From Bacteroidales bacterium (GTDB lineage: Bacteria; Bacteroidota; Bacteroidia; Bacteroidales; Lentimicrobiaceae), in the NCBI GenBank assembly GCA_022837485.1, contig JALHHH010000002.1, forward strand, positions 6,943 through 70,942: 64,000 nt of DNA, given 5' to 3'. Of this stretch, positions 8,996 to 17,803 are shown in pieces. The notes below the pieces were generated by a model. That model was not told the DNA's origin. It saw only the letters and a list, made by a program, of their open reading frames with translations, and did no database searches. The first letter of the stretch is position 1. Each line of letters starts with the position of its first letter. The translations under genes and the position numbers were made by a program.

Positions 8996-10507
8996 TTATT
9001 TGGCTTCCATCATTTTCTTCCCTTTTTCAATTGCCTCCTCAATGGTTCCCACCAGGTTAAATGCTGCTTCGGGGTATTCATCCATTTCGCCGTCGAGGAT
9101 CATCTTAAAGCCCTTGATGGTATCTTCGATGGATACGAAGGTGCCGGGGATGCCCGTGAACTGAGTGGCAACGTGGAAAGGTTGTGAAAGGAACCTCTGA
9201 ACGCGGCGTGCACGCGATACCACGAGCTTGTCCTCATCGGAGAGTTCATCCATTCCAAGGATGGCGATGATGTCCTGAAGTTCCTTGTATCGTTGCAGAA
9301 TTTCTTTTACGCGCAGGGCGGTACGGTAGTGTTCTTCGCCAACCACGTCGGGCGACAGGATTCGTGAGGTAGAGTCGAGGGGGTCGACGGCCGGATAGAT
9401 GCCAAGTTCGGCAATTTTACGGCTGAGAACGGTTGTGGCATCGAGGTGGGCAAAGGTGGTTGCCGGTGCGGGGTCGGTAAGGTCGTCGGCGGGAACGTAT
9501 ACGGCCTGTACCGAGGTAATGGAACCGCGTTTGGTAGAGGTAATGCGTTCCTGCATGATGCCCATTTCGGTAGCCAGGGTAGGCTGATAACCTACGGCAG
9601 AAGGCATTCGTCCGAGCAGTGCTGAGACTTCCGAACCTGCCTGGGTAAAGCGGAAAATATTATCGACAAAGAAGAGAATGTCGCGTCCGCCGGTTTTTTC
9701 GTCCCCGTCGCGGAAGTATTCGGCCATGGTTAGTCCGGAAAGGGCAACACGGGCACGGGCTCCGGGAGGTTCATTCATTTGTCCGAACACCAGGGTAGCC
9801 TGTGATTTCATCAGTTCATCGCGGTCGACTTTGCTGAGATCCCAGCCGCCTTTTTCCATATCTTCGAGGAAGGCGTCGCCGTAGCGTATAACGCCCGATT
9901 CAATCATTTCGCGCAGCAGGTCGTTGCCTTCACGGGTACGCTCGCCCACGCCCGAGAATACGGAGAGGCCGGAGTAGCGCTTGGCTATGTTGTTAATCAG
10001 CTCCATGATGATAACGGTTTTACCGACTCCGGCACCACCGAACAAACCGATTTTTCCGCCCTTTGCATAGGGCTCAATCAGGTCGATGACTTTAATGCCG
10101 GTATAGAGCACTTCGCGCTGGGTGGTAAGGTTTTCAAACTTCGGAGGCTCGCGGTGGATGGCATAGGTCTCCCTGCCCGAAACGGATCCCAGCCCGTCGA
10201 TGGGTTCGCCGATTACGTTGAAGAGCCGGCCTTTCACATCCTCACCTACCGGCATGGATATGGGCCGCCCCGTTGAAACTACCTGCATTCCGCGATACAA
10301 CCCGTCGGTAGAATCCATGGCAATGGTGCGTATGGTACTCTCGCCAATGTCCTGCTGGCATTCAAGTACAATAACCTGCCCGGAATTGCTGGTAACCTCA
10401 AGGGCATCGTAAATATTGGGGAGCTGTGATTTCTGATCAAAGGCAACATCCACAACGGGACCAATGATCTGTGCGATTTTTCCGACGGTTTGTCCGGTCA
10501 TAATCAA
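8996..10507 (-). CDS. atpD: F1Fo ATP synthase beta subunit
   Basis: This 503-aa catalytic subunit has the P-loop GGAGVGKT at about 157-164, GERTREGNDL, the Walker B segment DILFFVDNIFRF, and GMDELSDEDKLVVSRARR near the C-terminus. In the complex it alternates with alpha and makes ATP at the cytoplasmic face. Two start codons are possible (10507, and 10501 giving MTGQTVGK); the outer one is kept but either may be used. Only atpD and atpC are here; the remaining subunit genes are not in the window, an arrangement known from several Bacteroidetes. A -7 element lies 22 bp upstream. Confidence 0.97.
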   Translation of the reverse strand: MIMTGQTVGKIAQIIGPVVDVAFDQKSQLPNIYDALEVTSNSGQVIVLECQQDIGESTIRTIAMDSTDGLYRGMQVVSTGRPISMPVGEDVKGRLFNVIGEPIDGLGSVSGRETYAIHREPPKFENLTTQREVLYTGIKVIDLIEPYAKGGKIGLFGGAGVGKTVIIMELINNIAKRYSGLSVFSGVGERTREGNDLLREMIESGVIRYGDAFLEDMEKGGWDLSKVDRDELMKSQATLVFGQMNEPPGARARVALSGLTMAEYFRDGDEKTGGRDILFFVDNIFRFTQAGSEVSALLGRMPSAVGYQPTLATEMGIMQERITSTKRGSITSVQAVYVPADDLTDPAPATTFAHLDATTVLSRKIAELGIYPAVDPLDSTSRILSPDVVGEEHYRTALRVKEILQRYKELQDIIAILGMDELSDEDKLVVSRARRVQRFLSQPFHVATQFTGIPGTFVSIEDTIKGFKMILDGEMDEYPEAAFNLVGTIEEAIEKGKKMMEAK

Positions 10508-10875
10508 GGCTGAATTTTTTGAACGAGGGCAAATTTACAAACAATCCTTTGTAACACTATCTTCTTTTGAAGATTATGGTCACCTTATAACAGCAACTTT
10601 GGTAATTGGTTCAGAAAATCAGGCATTTATTTCTTCTCTGTTTTACATACCAGTTCACGGTCCTTCATTGAAACGCCAAGCGGTAAATAGTATTTAATTC
10701 ATTCCGGACCGTAAGGATTAGCCGGGCAGGTGTGAGCCTTTCCGCAGATGTAAAAATGTGTGAGTCTGCACATGACCGCGTTCATCTTCGCTTTTTTTTG
10801 TATTTTGGCCGACCCGTCAATAACATTATCGCGGATTTAAAAAACCCTTGAATTTCCAACAAAAAATACAATAAT
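10508..10875. other. Divergent intergenic region between atpD and the C69 dipeptidase
   Basis: This 368-bp gap has no supported gene. It holds the atpD -7 element at 10530-10537 and, on the plus strand, TATTTTG at 10801-10807, one base short of a -7 box, which could serve the dipeptidase gene. Nothing else stands out. Confidence 0.5.
10530..10537 (-). promoter_or_regulatory. -7 promoter element (TAAATTTG) for atpDC
   Basis: This exact TAnnTTTG match on the minus strand lies 22 bp before the ATG at 10507, the same spacing as in front of several other genes in this window. Confidence 0.5.
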
Positions 10876-12552
10876 ATGCGTAAAAACAGTTTAGTAACAA
10901 TGCTTGTAGTACTGGGACTTTTCGTTTCGGGTCCGGTACTGGCATGTACCAACTTTCTTGTGACCAAAGGGGCGAGTACCGATGGTTCAACCATGATTAC
11001 CTATGCAGCCGACTCCCACGTTCTGTATGGTGAGTTGTATTACAGGCCGGCTGCCGACTATCCCGAGGGCACCATGCTTGAGGTTTACGAATGGGATACC
11101 GGGAAATACCTTGGTAAAATCAAACAGGCCAGGCATACGTATTCGGTAGTGGGAAACATGAATGAACATCAGCTTGCCATTGGTGAAACCACATACGGTG
11201 GTTTGCCCGGGCTGGTCGACACCACCGGAATCATCGATTACGGCAGTTTGATGTACATCACGCTGCAGCGTGCCCGCACTGCCCGCGAGGCCATTAAAGT
11301 TATAGGCGAGTTGCTGGCAGAGTATGGTTATTACAGCTCCGGCGAGTCTTTTTCGATTTCCGATCCCAACGAAGTATGGATTATGGAGATGATAGGCAAG
11401 GGTTCGCCTCAGATAGTAAAGGACAAGAGGGGCCGTACGCGCACGGTATACAATAAGGGTGCCGTATGGGTAGCGATGCGTATTCCCGACGGGTACATCT
11501 CGGGGCATGCCAACCAGGCACGCATCACCACCTTCCCGCTCAACGATCCCGAAAACTGCATCTATTCGCCCGATGTCATCAGCTTTGCCCGTGAATGGGG
11601 ATTATACAGCGGTGCCGATAAGGATTTCAGCTTCTCCGACACCTATGCACCCCTCGATTTTGGAGCAGCCCGTTTCTGCGAAGCCAGGGTATGGGCCGGA
11701 TTCAACAGAGTTAGCAGCGGCATGGATAAGTATACCGATTATGCAAAAGGGTATGATCTGAAAAACCGCATGCCTCTGTGGGTTAAACCCGATAAAAAGC
11801 TGAGCGTTCAGGATGTTATCGGAATGATGCGCGACTACTATCAGGGTACCGATTTGGATATGACCAAAGACATAGGAGCTGGTCCCTATCAGTCGATCGT
11901 ACGCTGGCGTCCCATGACCTGGAATGTGGACGGGGAGACATTCTTTCACGAAAGAGCCATCTCCACTCAACAGACCGGCTTTTCTTTTGTTGCTCAGTCG
12001 CGCTCATGGTTGCCCGACCCGGTAGGAGGTATTTTGTGGTTCAGCGTTGACGACTCCTACAGCACCGTTTATGTGCCAATGTACTGCGGCATCACGCAAG
12101 TGCCTGAAACATATGCCGTCGGCAACGGATCCATGATGGAATTTTCCGATAATTCAGCGTTCTGGGTATTCAACCAGGTGTCGAACCTTGCCTATACCCG
12201 CTATAAGGATATGATTGTTGACATCCAGAAAGTACAAACGGCTCTGGAGGGCAAATTTATTGCCCATACCAGTGTGGTTGACAAAGCGGCAACGGATCTG
12301 TATAAAACCGATCCCGCCAAGGCACGCGAATTTCTGACCGATTATTCGGTGAATCAGGCCAACAGCACCGTTATGCGGTGGAAGGAGCTCTACAGATACC
12401 TGTTTACAAAATACCTGGATGGAAACGTTAAGGTAAGGGATGGGAACAAGCAGAACCCCAAAGTTAAATTCCCCGGATACGACGAAGGCTATTATCGCAT
12501 GATCATCGAAAAGACGGGCGACAAATTCAAATATAAGGGAGAATCGCACTAA
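10876..12552 (+). CDS. C69-family dipeptidase (N-terminal nucleophile hydrolase), exported
   Basis: This 558-aa protein has a signal peptide ending PVLA and then CTNFLVTKGAS with GSTMITYAADSH. This is the start of peptidase family C69 (PepD-like), in which the Cys freed by cleavage (here Cys24) is the catalytic nucleophile. Further family stretches are NEHQLAIGETTYGG, SISDPNEVWIMEMIGKG and GHANQARITTF. It probably cleaves dipeptides in the periplasm or at the surface. VLAC also resembles a lipobox; lipidation of the Cys would block an Ntn mechanism, so ordinary signal peptidase cleavage is assumed. The gene is monocistronic and ends in a terminator. Confidence 0.9.
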   Translation: MRKNSLVTMLVVLGLFVSGPVLACTNFLVTKGASTDGSTMITYAADSHVLYGELYYRPAADYPEGTMLEVYEWDTGKYLGKIKQARHTYSVVGNMNEHQLAIGETTYGGLPGLVDTTGIIDYGSLMYITLQRARTAREAIKVIGELLAEYGYYSSGESFSISDPNEVWIMEMIGKGSPQIVKDKRGRTRTVYNKGAVWVAMRIPDGYISGHANQARITTFPLNDPENCIYSPDVISFAREWGLYSGADKDFSFSDTYAPLDFGAARFCEARVWAGFNRVSSGMDKYTDYAKGYDLKNRMPLWVKPDKKLSVQDVIGMMRDYYQGTDLDMTKDIGAGPYQSIVRWRPMTWNVDGETFFHERAISTQQTGFSFVAQSRSWLPDPVGGILWFSVDDSYSTVYVPMYCGITQVPETYAVGNGSMMEFSDNSAFWVFNQVSNLAYTRYKDMIVDIQKVQTALEGKFIAHTSVVDKAATDLYKTDPAKAREFLTDYSVNQANSTVMRWKELYRYLFTKYLDGNVKVRDGNKQNPKVKFPGYDEGYYRMIIEKTGDKFKYKGESH

Positions 12553-12573
12553 TTTCTCCGGAAACGGATAAAT

Positions 12574-12606
12574 AAGGGGGCGCCGCGATTTGTGGCTCCC
12601 CTTTTT
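12574..12606 (+). terminator. Rho-independent terminator of the C69 dipeptidase gene
   Basis: AAGGGG and CCCCTT bracket an imperfect stem extended by GC/GGC pairing. It is followed by TTTTT, 20 bp after the stop codon. Confidence 0.7.
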
Positions 12607-12727
12607 CGTATCAAACAGAACGCTTATGAGCGAAGGTTTGCGGACTATTGTAAAATAGTGGTTTGAATGGCAGCAGATTAAGCCCGGGGGGCTATAAATA
12701 ATACTATGTAAAGTCGCACGAAAACTG

Positions 12728-12735
12728 TAATTTTG
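12728..12735 (+). promoter_or_regulatory. -7 promoter element (TAATTTTG) for the coiled-coil protein gene
   Basis: This exact TAnnTTTG match lies 80 bp upstream of the ATG at 12816. No -33 TTTG is seen. Confidence 0.45.
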
Positions 12736-12815
12736 CAGGTGATTTTGCGTTATCACTCTGTAAATCCGTTTAACCCCTTGCAGGGAATTCAATAAAAGGC
12801 AAAACAATCCGTTTT

Positions 12816-13733
12816 ATGGCAGAAATGAACGACATCCATGTTGGTAAGAAAAGGCAGAATTCGCGCCTGGTGATCATTGTGATCCTGCTGGCCGCTATGG
12901 CACTGCTCCTCTGGCTTTATTTATCCACCCGCTCCCGGCTTACCGGGCTTCTGAATGAAAAAGAGATGCAGCGCACGGAACTTCAGGCTGAGCTTGACTC
13001 CCTGCTTACCGAGCACAACAACATCAAACTGGAGTACGGCAACCTGAGCGATTCGCTTACATCGAAAGACAGCGTTATTCAGGCCAACGCCGCAGAAATC
13101 AGGAAGCTGCTCGATACCCAGTATGAATTCTACAAGGTGAAGAAGAAACTTGACCGCCTGCGCGTAATCTCCCAGGGATACCTGAAGCAGATCGACTCCT
13201 TGTATACGGTTAACAGCGAACTGAAAGCCGAAAATGAGCAGATACGTTCAAGCTATCAGAAAGAGCAGCAGAAAACCAGTATGCTTCAGAAAGACAAGGA
13301 AGCACTTACCGAAAAGGTAAGTATGGCTGCCGTGATGAAAGCATACAAGATTGTAGCCGCCGGTGTACGGGGCAGCGGCGACCGCGAACGGGAAACCGAT
13401 AAGGCCAAGCGCGTCGAGAAAATCAAGGTTTGCTTTACCCTTGGCGAGAATCCCCTGCTTTCAGCAGGAGCCAGGGATATTTACGTGCGCATTGCGCGAC
13501 CCGATAAACTGATTCTGGCCAGAGGCAGGGGCGATGATTATTCCTTCAGCTACAAGGGAGAAATTCTTCAATATACCATTAAGGAAACCGTAAATTACCA
13601 GAACCAGGCGGTCGATATCTGCTCTTACTGGATCAACAGACTTACAAAGGAAGACCTGCCTACCGGCGTTTATGTGGTTTCGGTTTATACCGATGATTTT
13701 GAAATAGGACAGAGTTCTTTTGAACTAAAGTAA
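12816..13733 (+). CDS. Membrane-anchored coiled-coil protein
   Basis: This 305-aa protein has one N-terminal transmembrane helix (about residues 19-36). A long coiled coil (about 45-170, rich in E, K, Q and L heptads) and a C-terminal globular region (about 190-305) with beta-strand character follow (VEKIKVCFTLGENPLLSAG, DIYVRIARPDKLIL, GVYVVSVYTDDFEIG). I recognise it only as a hypothetical protein type common in Bacteroidetes. The layout suggests a periplasmic or cytoplasmic spacer on the inner membrane. It has its own -7 element and terminator, so it stands alone. Confidence 0.8.
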   Translation: MAEMNDIHVGKKRQNSRLVIIVILLAAMALLLWLYLSTRSRLTGLLNEKEMQRTELQAELDSLLTEHNNIKLEYGNLSDSLTSKDSVIQANAAEIRKLLDTQYEFYKVKKKLDRLRVISQGYLKQIDSLYTVNSELKAENEQIRSSYQKEQQKTSMLQKDKEALTEKVSMAAVMKAYKIVAAGVRGSGDRERETDKAKRVEKIKVCFTLGENPLLSAGARDIYVRIARPDKLILARGRGDDYSFSYKGEILQYTIKETVNYQNQAVDICSYWINRLTKEDLPTGVYVVSVYTDDFEIGQSSFELK

Positions 13734-13758
13734 AATCTGACATTATTATTTTCTCTGA

Positions 13759-13786
13759 CAGCCATCCCCGGGGTGGCTGTTTTTTT
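13759..13786 (+). terminator. Rho-independent terminator
   Basis: CAGCCATCCCC and GGGGTGGCTG pair with one bulged base and are followed by seven T residues, 25 bp after the coiled-coil gene. Confidence 0.85.
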
Positions 13787-13915
13787 CTCCCTTCTGTCTG
13801 ACAGGCATTCCCGGCATGATGATTTACATACAGTGCGAACCAATGGGCGGATTGTTTTGTTATAATTCTCCGGCCCTTTTGGTTTCGGCGTATGCGTTTT
13901 ATCAAATGAGGAATA

Positions 13916-14380
13916 ATGTTTAATACCACCCGTTTAGGTAAGCACAGATTGTATCTGGCGTGGATGCTCGTTTTTCTGCAATTCACACTGATCGGCATCC
14001 TTGTGCTTACGAGTCCGCTTTTTAACCTGAAAATGTGGGTAACCGGTTTTGTGCTTGCAGGCATTGCTCTGGGGCTTTATTCCATATACACCATCCGGAT
14101 TGGGAACTTTAACATCACGCCGCACGTGAAGCCGCACGGGCAGATGGTTGCCCACGGGCCGTACCGCATTCTCCGGCACCCCATGTACACCGCTATTCTG
14201 CTTACCGTATGGCCTCTGGCGGCAGGTCATTTCAGCTACTGGCGGCTGGGGGCTGCACTGGCTCTCACGCTTGTGCTGGCAGTAAAAATTCAGCTGGAAG
14301 AAGGGTACCTGAAACGGGCTTTCCTGCCTTACCTGGAATATACACGCAACACCTATAAACTGATCCCTTTTGTCTGGTAA
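13916..14380 (+). CDS. Isoprenylcysteine carboxyl methyltransferase-type membrane methyltransferase
   Basis: This 154-aa integral membrane protein has four to five hydrophobic helices. Near the C-terminal half are GPYRILRHPMYTA, the RHPxY core of the ICMT/PEMT fold that binds S-adenosylmethionine, and EEGYLKRAFLPYLEYTRNTY. Such proteins methylate lipids or small hydrophobic substrates; the substrate here is unknown. ATG 13916 follows GAGGAATA, one of the few clear Shine-Dalgarno sites in the window. Confidence 0.8.
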   Translation: MFNTTRLGKHRLYLAWMLVFLQFTLIGILVLTSPLFNLKMWVTGFVLAGIALGLYSIYTIRIGNFNITPHVKPHGQMVAHGPYRILRHPMYTAILLTVWPLAAGHFSYWRLGAALALTLVLAVKIQLEEGYLKRAFLPYLEYTRNTYKLIPFVW

Positions 14381-14525
14381 CCGGATCCGGATGAATATCC
14401 GCGGAAGCGCAGACGAATAAGCCCGAAAAACAGCATCGGGTTCCTGTGAATATCCCAAATCGGGGATTTGGATAAACCGGTGCGTTTCTGTTGTTAATTT
14501 TCGTTATTTCGTGTAGGTTTGAAGG

Positions 14526-15977
14526 ATGAATTCCGTAAGTATGACTGAGCGACTCCGCCCCTGGTTTACCGTAGTTTTGCTTGTGCTGTTTGCCGTGCTT
14601 ACGGTGCTGGCGGTTGTTTTTTACCGCGAACGGCTGCTGGTCGATTCGGGATATTACCTGATGCGTATGATCAACTCGGGCTGGCCCTGGGTTGAGCATC
14701 AGCGCTATATCCTGGTACTTTCGCAGTTTCTGCCCTGGCTTGGAACAATGGCTGAGCTGCCGGTGAAGGAAGTTCTTTTGCTTTATTCGCTAAATCATAT
14801 TTTATTTCCGTTTGCAGTGTTCTGTATAGCCCTTTTCCGCTACCGGCAGCCCATGGCCGGAGTGGTTCTGCTGATGCTGCAGACGGGCGGACTGACCACC
14901 GGGTTCTTTGTTCCTATGTTTGAATTGTATTATGCGGCTACCCTGTTGGTTCTTTTTTGCCTGATTGCTTTTGTGCCGGGCCGGGTGAAAAACCTGCCGG
15001 TGCTTTTGGTTGCCGCGTTCCTTATCCTTACCAGCCATCCCGCAGCCATCGTATTGCTTACCCTTGTGATGGTCATCCACATACTTAAAAACCGCCGGGG
15101 CAACCAGACGTTTTATCTGCTGATGAGCGGGCTGGTACTGGTGGTTGCGGTTCTAAAACTTTCTGGTGCATCTTCGTATGAAAGCGAAAAGATTGCCTGG
15201 ATGACGGAGTCGCTGCTGAACGGAACCTTTAATTTGCAATGGTTCATGCAGCGGGCTGTTTACATGTTCCAGCAGTATGCTCTGATTCTGATTTTGATGC
15301 CGATCACCTGGGTTATGCTGATTATGGAACGTAAACCGGTGGAAGTTGCACTGTATGCCGGTATCTTCCTGATTGTTTTTCTGCTCTCGGCATTGAACAC
15401 CAATACACCCGATCACAGCCGCTACAACGAGCAGGTTTGGTTTCCGGTGGTAGTGCTGACGGTTCTGCCCTGGCTTATTTCGGTGGAACCACGAAATTTT
15501 TTACGCGCCGGAGTTGTTCTTACCCTGGCATTTATGTTGTTTTTCGGTTACCGTACCCTGCTTATTGTTAAAGAAGGAAACCGGTATGCCGAACGCAGGA
15601 AGACAATAGAACAGCTGAATGAAGCTGCATATAGGGATGGTGGTCAGCATTTTGTGGTGGATGAGGCTTTGGTTTTGCCTGATGGCATTCCGGGTTTCAA
15701 CTGGTCGCTTCCCATCGAAAGCATGCTGCTGTCGGCGCAGAACGGACCCGCATCAACCCTTACGGTTTGTACCACCGTGGATTACTTTTACGAAGGGATA
15801 CACCGGAGGCTTGATGGTGATTCCTATCTGTTCCGGAGGTTCGAAACGGAATACTACCGCAATCTGAATCCCGCCTATTTCCTGTTGCAGCCGGGGCTGT
15901 ACTATATGCTTGAGCCGCTGCCGGACGGATCCGGTTACAGGACATATCCGGCAGGGGAGACTTTGGAAATGGAGTAA
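14526..15977 (+). CDS. Polytopic membrane protein, unknown function
   Basis: This 483-aa protein has about nine to ten hydrophobic segments in the first 340 residues, then a soluble C-terminal part (about 350-483) rich in aromatic residues. The first loop has an acidic patch (VDSGYYLMRMINSG). The topology recalls GT-C-fold transferases, but I see no clear DxD or family motif, so no function is assigned. GAAGG just before ATG 14526 is a fair Shine-Dalgarno site; a second Met lies at 14541. It ends near a bidirectional terminator shared with pheS. Confidence 0.7.
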   Translation: MNSVSMTERLRPWFTVVLLVLFAVLTVLAVVFYRERLLVDSGYYLMRMINSGWPWVEHQRYILVLSQFLPWLGTMAELPVKEVLLLYSLNHILFPFAVFCIALFRYRQPMAGVVLLMLQTGGLTTGFFVPMFELYYAATLLVLFCLIAFVPGRVKNLPVLLVAAFLILTSHPAAIVLLTLVMVIHILKNRRGNQTFYLLMSGLVLVVAVLKLSGASSYESEKIAWMTESLLNGTFNLQWFMQRAVYMFQQYALILILMPITWVMLIMERKPVEVALYAGIFLIVFLLSALNTNTPDHSRYNEQVWFPVVVLTVLPWLISVEPRNFLRAGVVLTLAFMLFFGYRTLLIVKEGNRYAERRKTIEQLNEAAYRDGGQHFVVDEALVLPDGIPGFNWSLPIESMLLSAQNGPASTLTVCTTVDYFYEGIHRRLDGDSYLFRRFETEYYRNLNPAYFLLQPGLYYMLEPLPDGSGYRTYPAGETLEME

Positions 15978-16031
15978 ACCGGAGGAAATTCCCTTCCAGG
16001 CAGATATTGCAATCGCTGCTTTGCGGGATAA

Positions 16032-16065
16032 AAAAGACCGGAATCCGATTCGGGTTCCGGTCTTT
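16032..16065. terminator. Bidirectional terminator between the polytopic gene and pheS
   Basis: AAAAGACCGGAA and TTCCGGTCTTT form a long GC-rich stem with A-runs on one side and T-runs on the other. It can therefore stop both the plus-strand gene ending at 15977 and pheS ending at 16085. Confidence 0.85.
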
Positions 16066-16084
16066 AAGTTTATAAGGCAGGAGC

Positions 16085-17113
16085 TTACTGCTGCCAGGCC
16101 GATTCGAACTGTTGCAGGAAGCGAACGTCGTTTTCGGAGAACATACGCAGGTCCTTAACGTTAAAGACCAGGTTTGTGATGCGTTCGATGCCGATGCCGA
16201 AGGCGAATCCGGAATATACACCGGGATCGATTCCGCAGTTTTTGAGCACATTGGGATGTACCATTCCGCAACCCAGGATTTCGACCCATCCGGTGTATTT
16301 GCAAAAGCCGCAGCCTTTTCCGCCGCAGAGGTTGCACGAGATATCCATTTCAGCCGAGGGTTCGGTGAATGGGAAGTATGAGGGCCGGAGCCGGATGCGC
16401 GTATCGGGGCTGAACATCTCTTTGGCGAAATAGAGCAGCGTCTGGCGCAGGTCGGCGAAGCTTACGTTTTTATCCACGTACAGTCCTTCCACCTGGTGAA
16501 AGAAGCAGTGCGCACGTGCCGAAATGGCTTCGTTGCGGTATACCCTTCCGGGGAAGGTCATTCGGATGGGCGGTTTGGTGGTCTCCATCACGCGCACCTG
16601 AACGCTCGACGTATGGGTGCGCAGAACGACATCCGGGTTTTCGCTGATGAAGAAGGTGTCCTGCATGTCGCGGGCGGGATGTTCGGGAGCGAAGTTGAGT
16701 GCTGAAAACGTGTGCCAGTCGTCTTCAATCTCGGGCCCTTCGGCAACGGTAAAGCCTATGCGCGAGAAGATGTCGATGATGCGGTTGCGGACGATCATAA
16801 GGGGGTGCTGCGAACCGGCATCCATAAAGTTTACGGGCAGGGTAAGGTCATGGGAGGAAGCAGCGGCTGTTTCTTCACCGGCAAGGCCCTCGCGCAGACT
16901 TTCTATTCTTTGCTGGACCTTTCCTTTCAGATCGTTAAGCAAAACGCCCATTTCGCGACGCTCCTCCGCAGCCACCAGCCTGAAATCGGCAAAAAGCTCG
17001 TTGAGGATTCCTTTTTTTCCGGAGTATCTGATCCGGAATTGTTCGAGCTCTTCAGCCGTATTGGCTGTGAATTTCTCTATTTCAGCCAGGTATTGATTGA
17101 TTTTTTCTTTCAT
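16085..17113 (-). CDS. pheS: Phenylalanyl-tRNA synthetase alpha subunit
   Basis: This 342-aa protein is the catalytic alpha chain of the alpha2beta2 class II synthetase that charges tRNA-Phe. An N-terminal coiled coil (about 1-85) is followed by the class II core: motif 1 near GSQHPLMIVRNRIIDIF, motif 2 near FPGRVYRNEAISARAHCFFHQVEG, and motif 3 near FAFGIGIERI. A CNLCGGKGCGFCKYTGW segment looks like a small metal-binding insertion. The beta subunit gene is not nearby. The only tRNA gene found in this window happens to be tRNA-Phe. Confidence 0.97.
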   Translation of the reverse strand: MKEKINQYLAEIEKFTANTAEELEQFRIRYSGKKGILNELFADFRLVAAEERREMGVLLNDLKGKVQQRIESLREGLAGEETAAASSHDLTLPVNFMDAGSQHPLMIVRNRIIDIFSRIGFTVAEGPEIEDDWHTFSALNFAPEHPARDMQDTFFISENPDVVLRTHTSSVQVRVMETTKPPIRMTFPGRVYRNEAISARAHCFFHQVEGLYVDKNVSFADLRQTLLYFAKEMFSPDTRIRLRPSYFPFTEPSAEMDISCNLCGGKGCGFCKYTGWVEILGCGMVHPNVLKNCGIDPGVYSGFAFGIGIERITNLVFNVKDLRMFSENDVRFLQQFESAWQQ

Positions 17114-17149
17114 CGGGTTTGGAAATTCTACGGAAGTCCCGGGGATGGT

Positions 17150-17803
17150 TTATTGGATGATGGAGATTTTCATTTTTACTTCCGTCACCGGACGGTCGCC
17201 GGGGCCGGTCTGTACGGCAGCGATTTTATCCACCACTTCAAGTCCCGAAATCACTTCTCCGAAGACAGTATAATCGTCGTCGAGGTGAGGGGTGCCGCCT
17301 GCAGTTTTGTAAACGGCTCTGCGTTCGGGGCTGATGCTGCGTCCGGTTTGCATTTCAAACTTATTCAGCTGGGCATCGTTAAGTACCTGTCCCTGTACTA
17401 TATAAAACTGCGATCCGGAGGATTCCCTGCGGGGGTTTGCCTGGTCGGGTTTGCGTGCTGCAGCCAGGGCTCCCTTTTTATGGAAATATTTCGGAACAAA
17501 TTCAGCCGGAATGGTGTAACCGGGGTCATTAACCATGCTTTCCTGACCTCCGCCCTGAATCATAAAGTTACGGATTACCCGGTGAAAGATGGAACCGTTG
17601 TACCATCCCTGTTTTACCAGTTTTATGAAGTTGTCGCGGTGTTGCGGGGTTTCGTTGTACAGAACGGCAGTGATGTTGCCGTAGCTGGTTTCTATCAGGA
17701 TTTTGGTTTGTTTCTGCTGAGCGGGGGATTTAACGGGAGTCTGAGCCACAGCGGAAACCGACAGTAAAAGCGCGAGGACTGTTAACAGCTTGATTTTTTT
17801 CAT
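17150..17803 (-). CDS. Cyclophilin-type peptidyl-prolyl isomerase, exported (second of a tandem pair)
   Basis: This 217-aa protein has a signal peptide (about 1-20, VSAVAQ) and a single cyclophilin domain. The active-site segment IFHRVIRNFMIQGG and SSGSQFYIVQG and GGTPHLDDDYTVFGEV are intact, so catalysis of proline isomerisation in the periplasm is likely. It overlaps the upstream cyclophilin gene by 4 bp (ATGA), which points to translational coupling and to origin by duplication. Confidence 0.93.
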   Translation of the reverse strand: MKKIKLLTVLALLLSVSAVAQTPVKSPAQQKQTKILIETSYGNITAVLYNETPQHRDNFIKLVKQGWYNGSIFHRVIRNFMIQGGGQESMVNDPGYTIPAEFVPKYFHKKGALAAARKPDQANPRRESSGSQFYIVQGQVLNDAQLNKFEMQTGRSISPERRAVYKTAGGTPHLDDDYTVFGEVISGLEVVDKIAAVQTGPGDRPVTEVKMKISIIQ

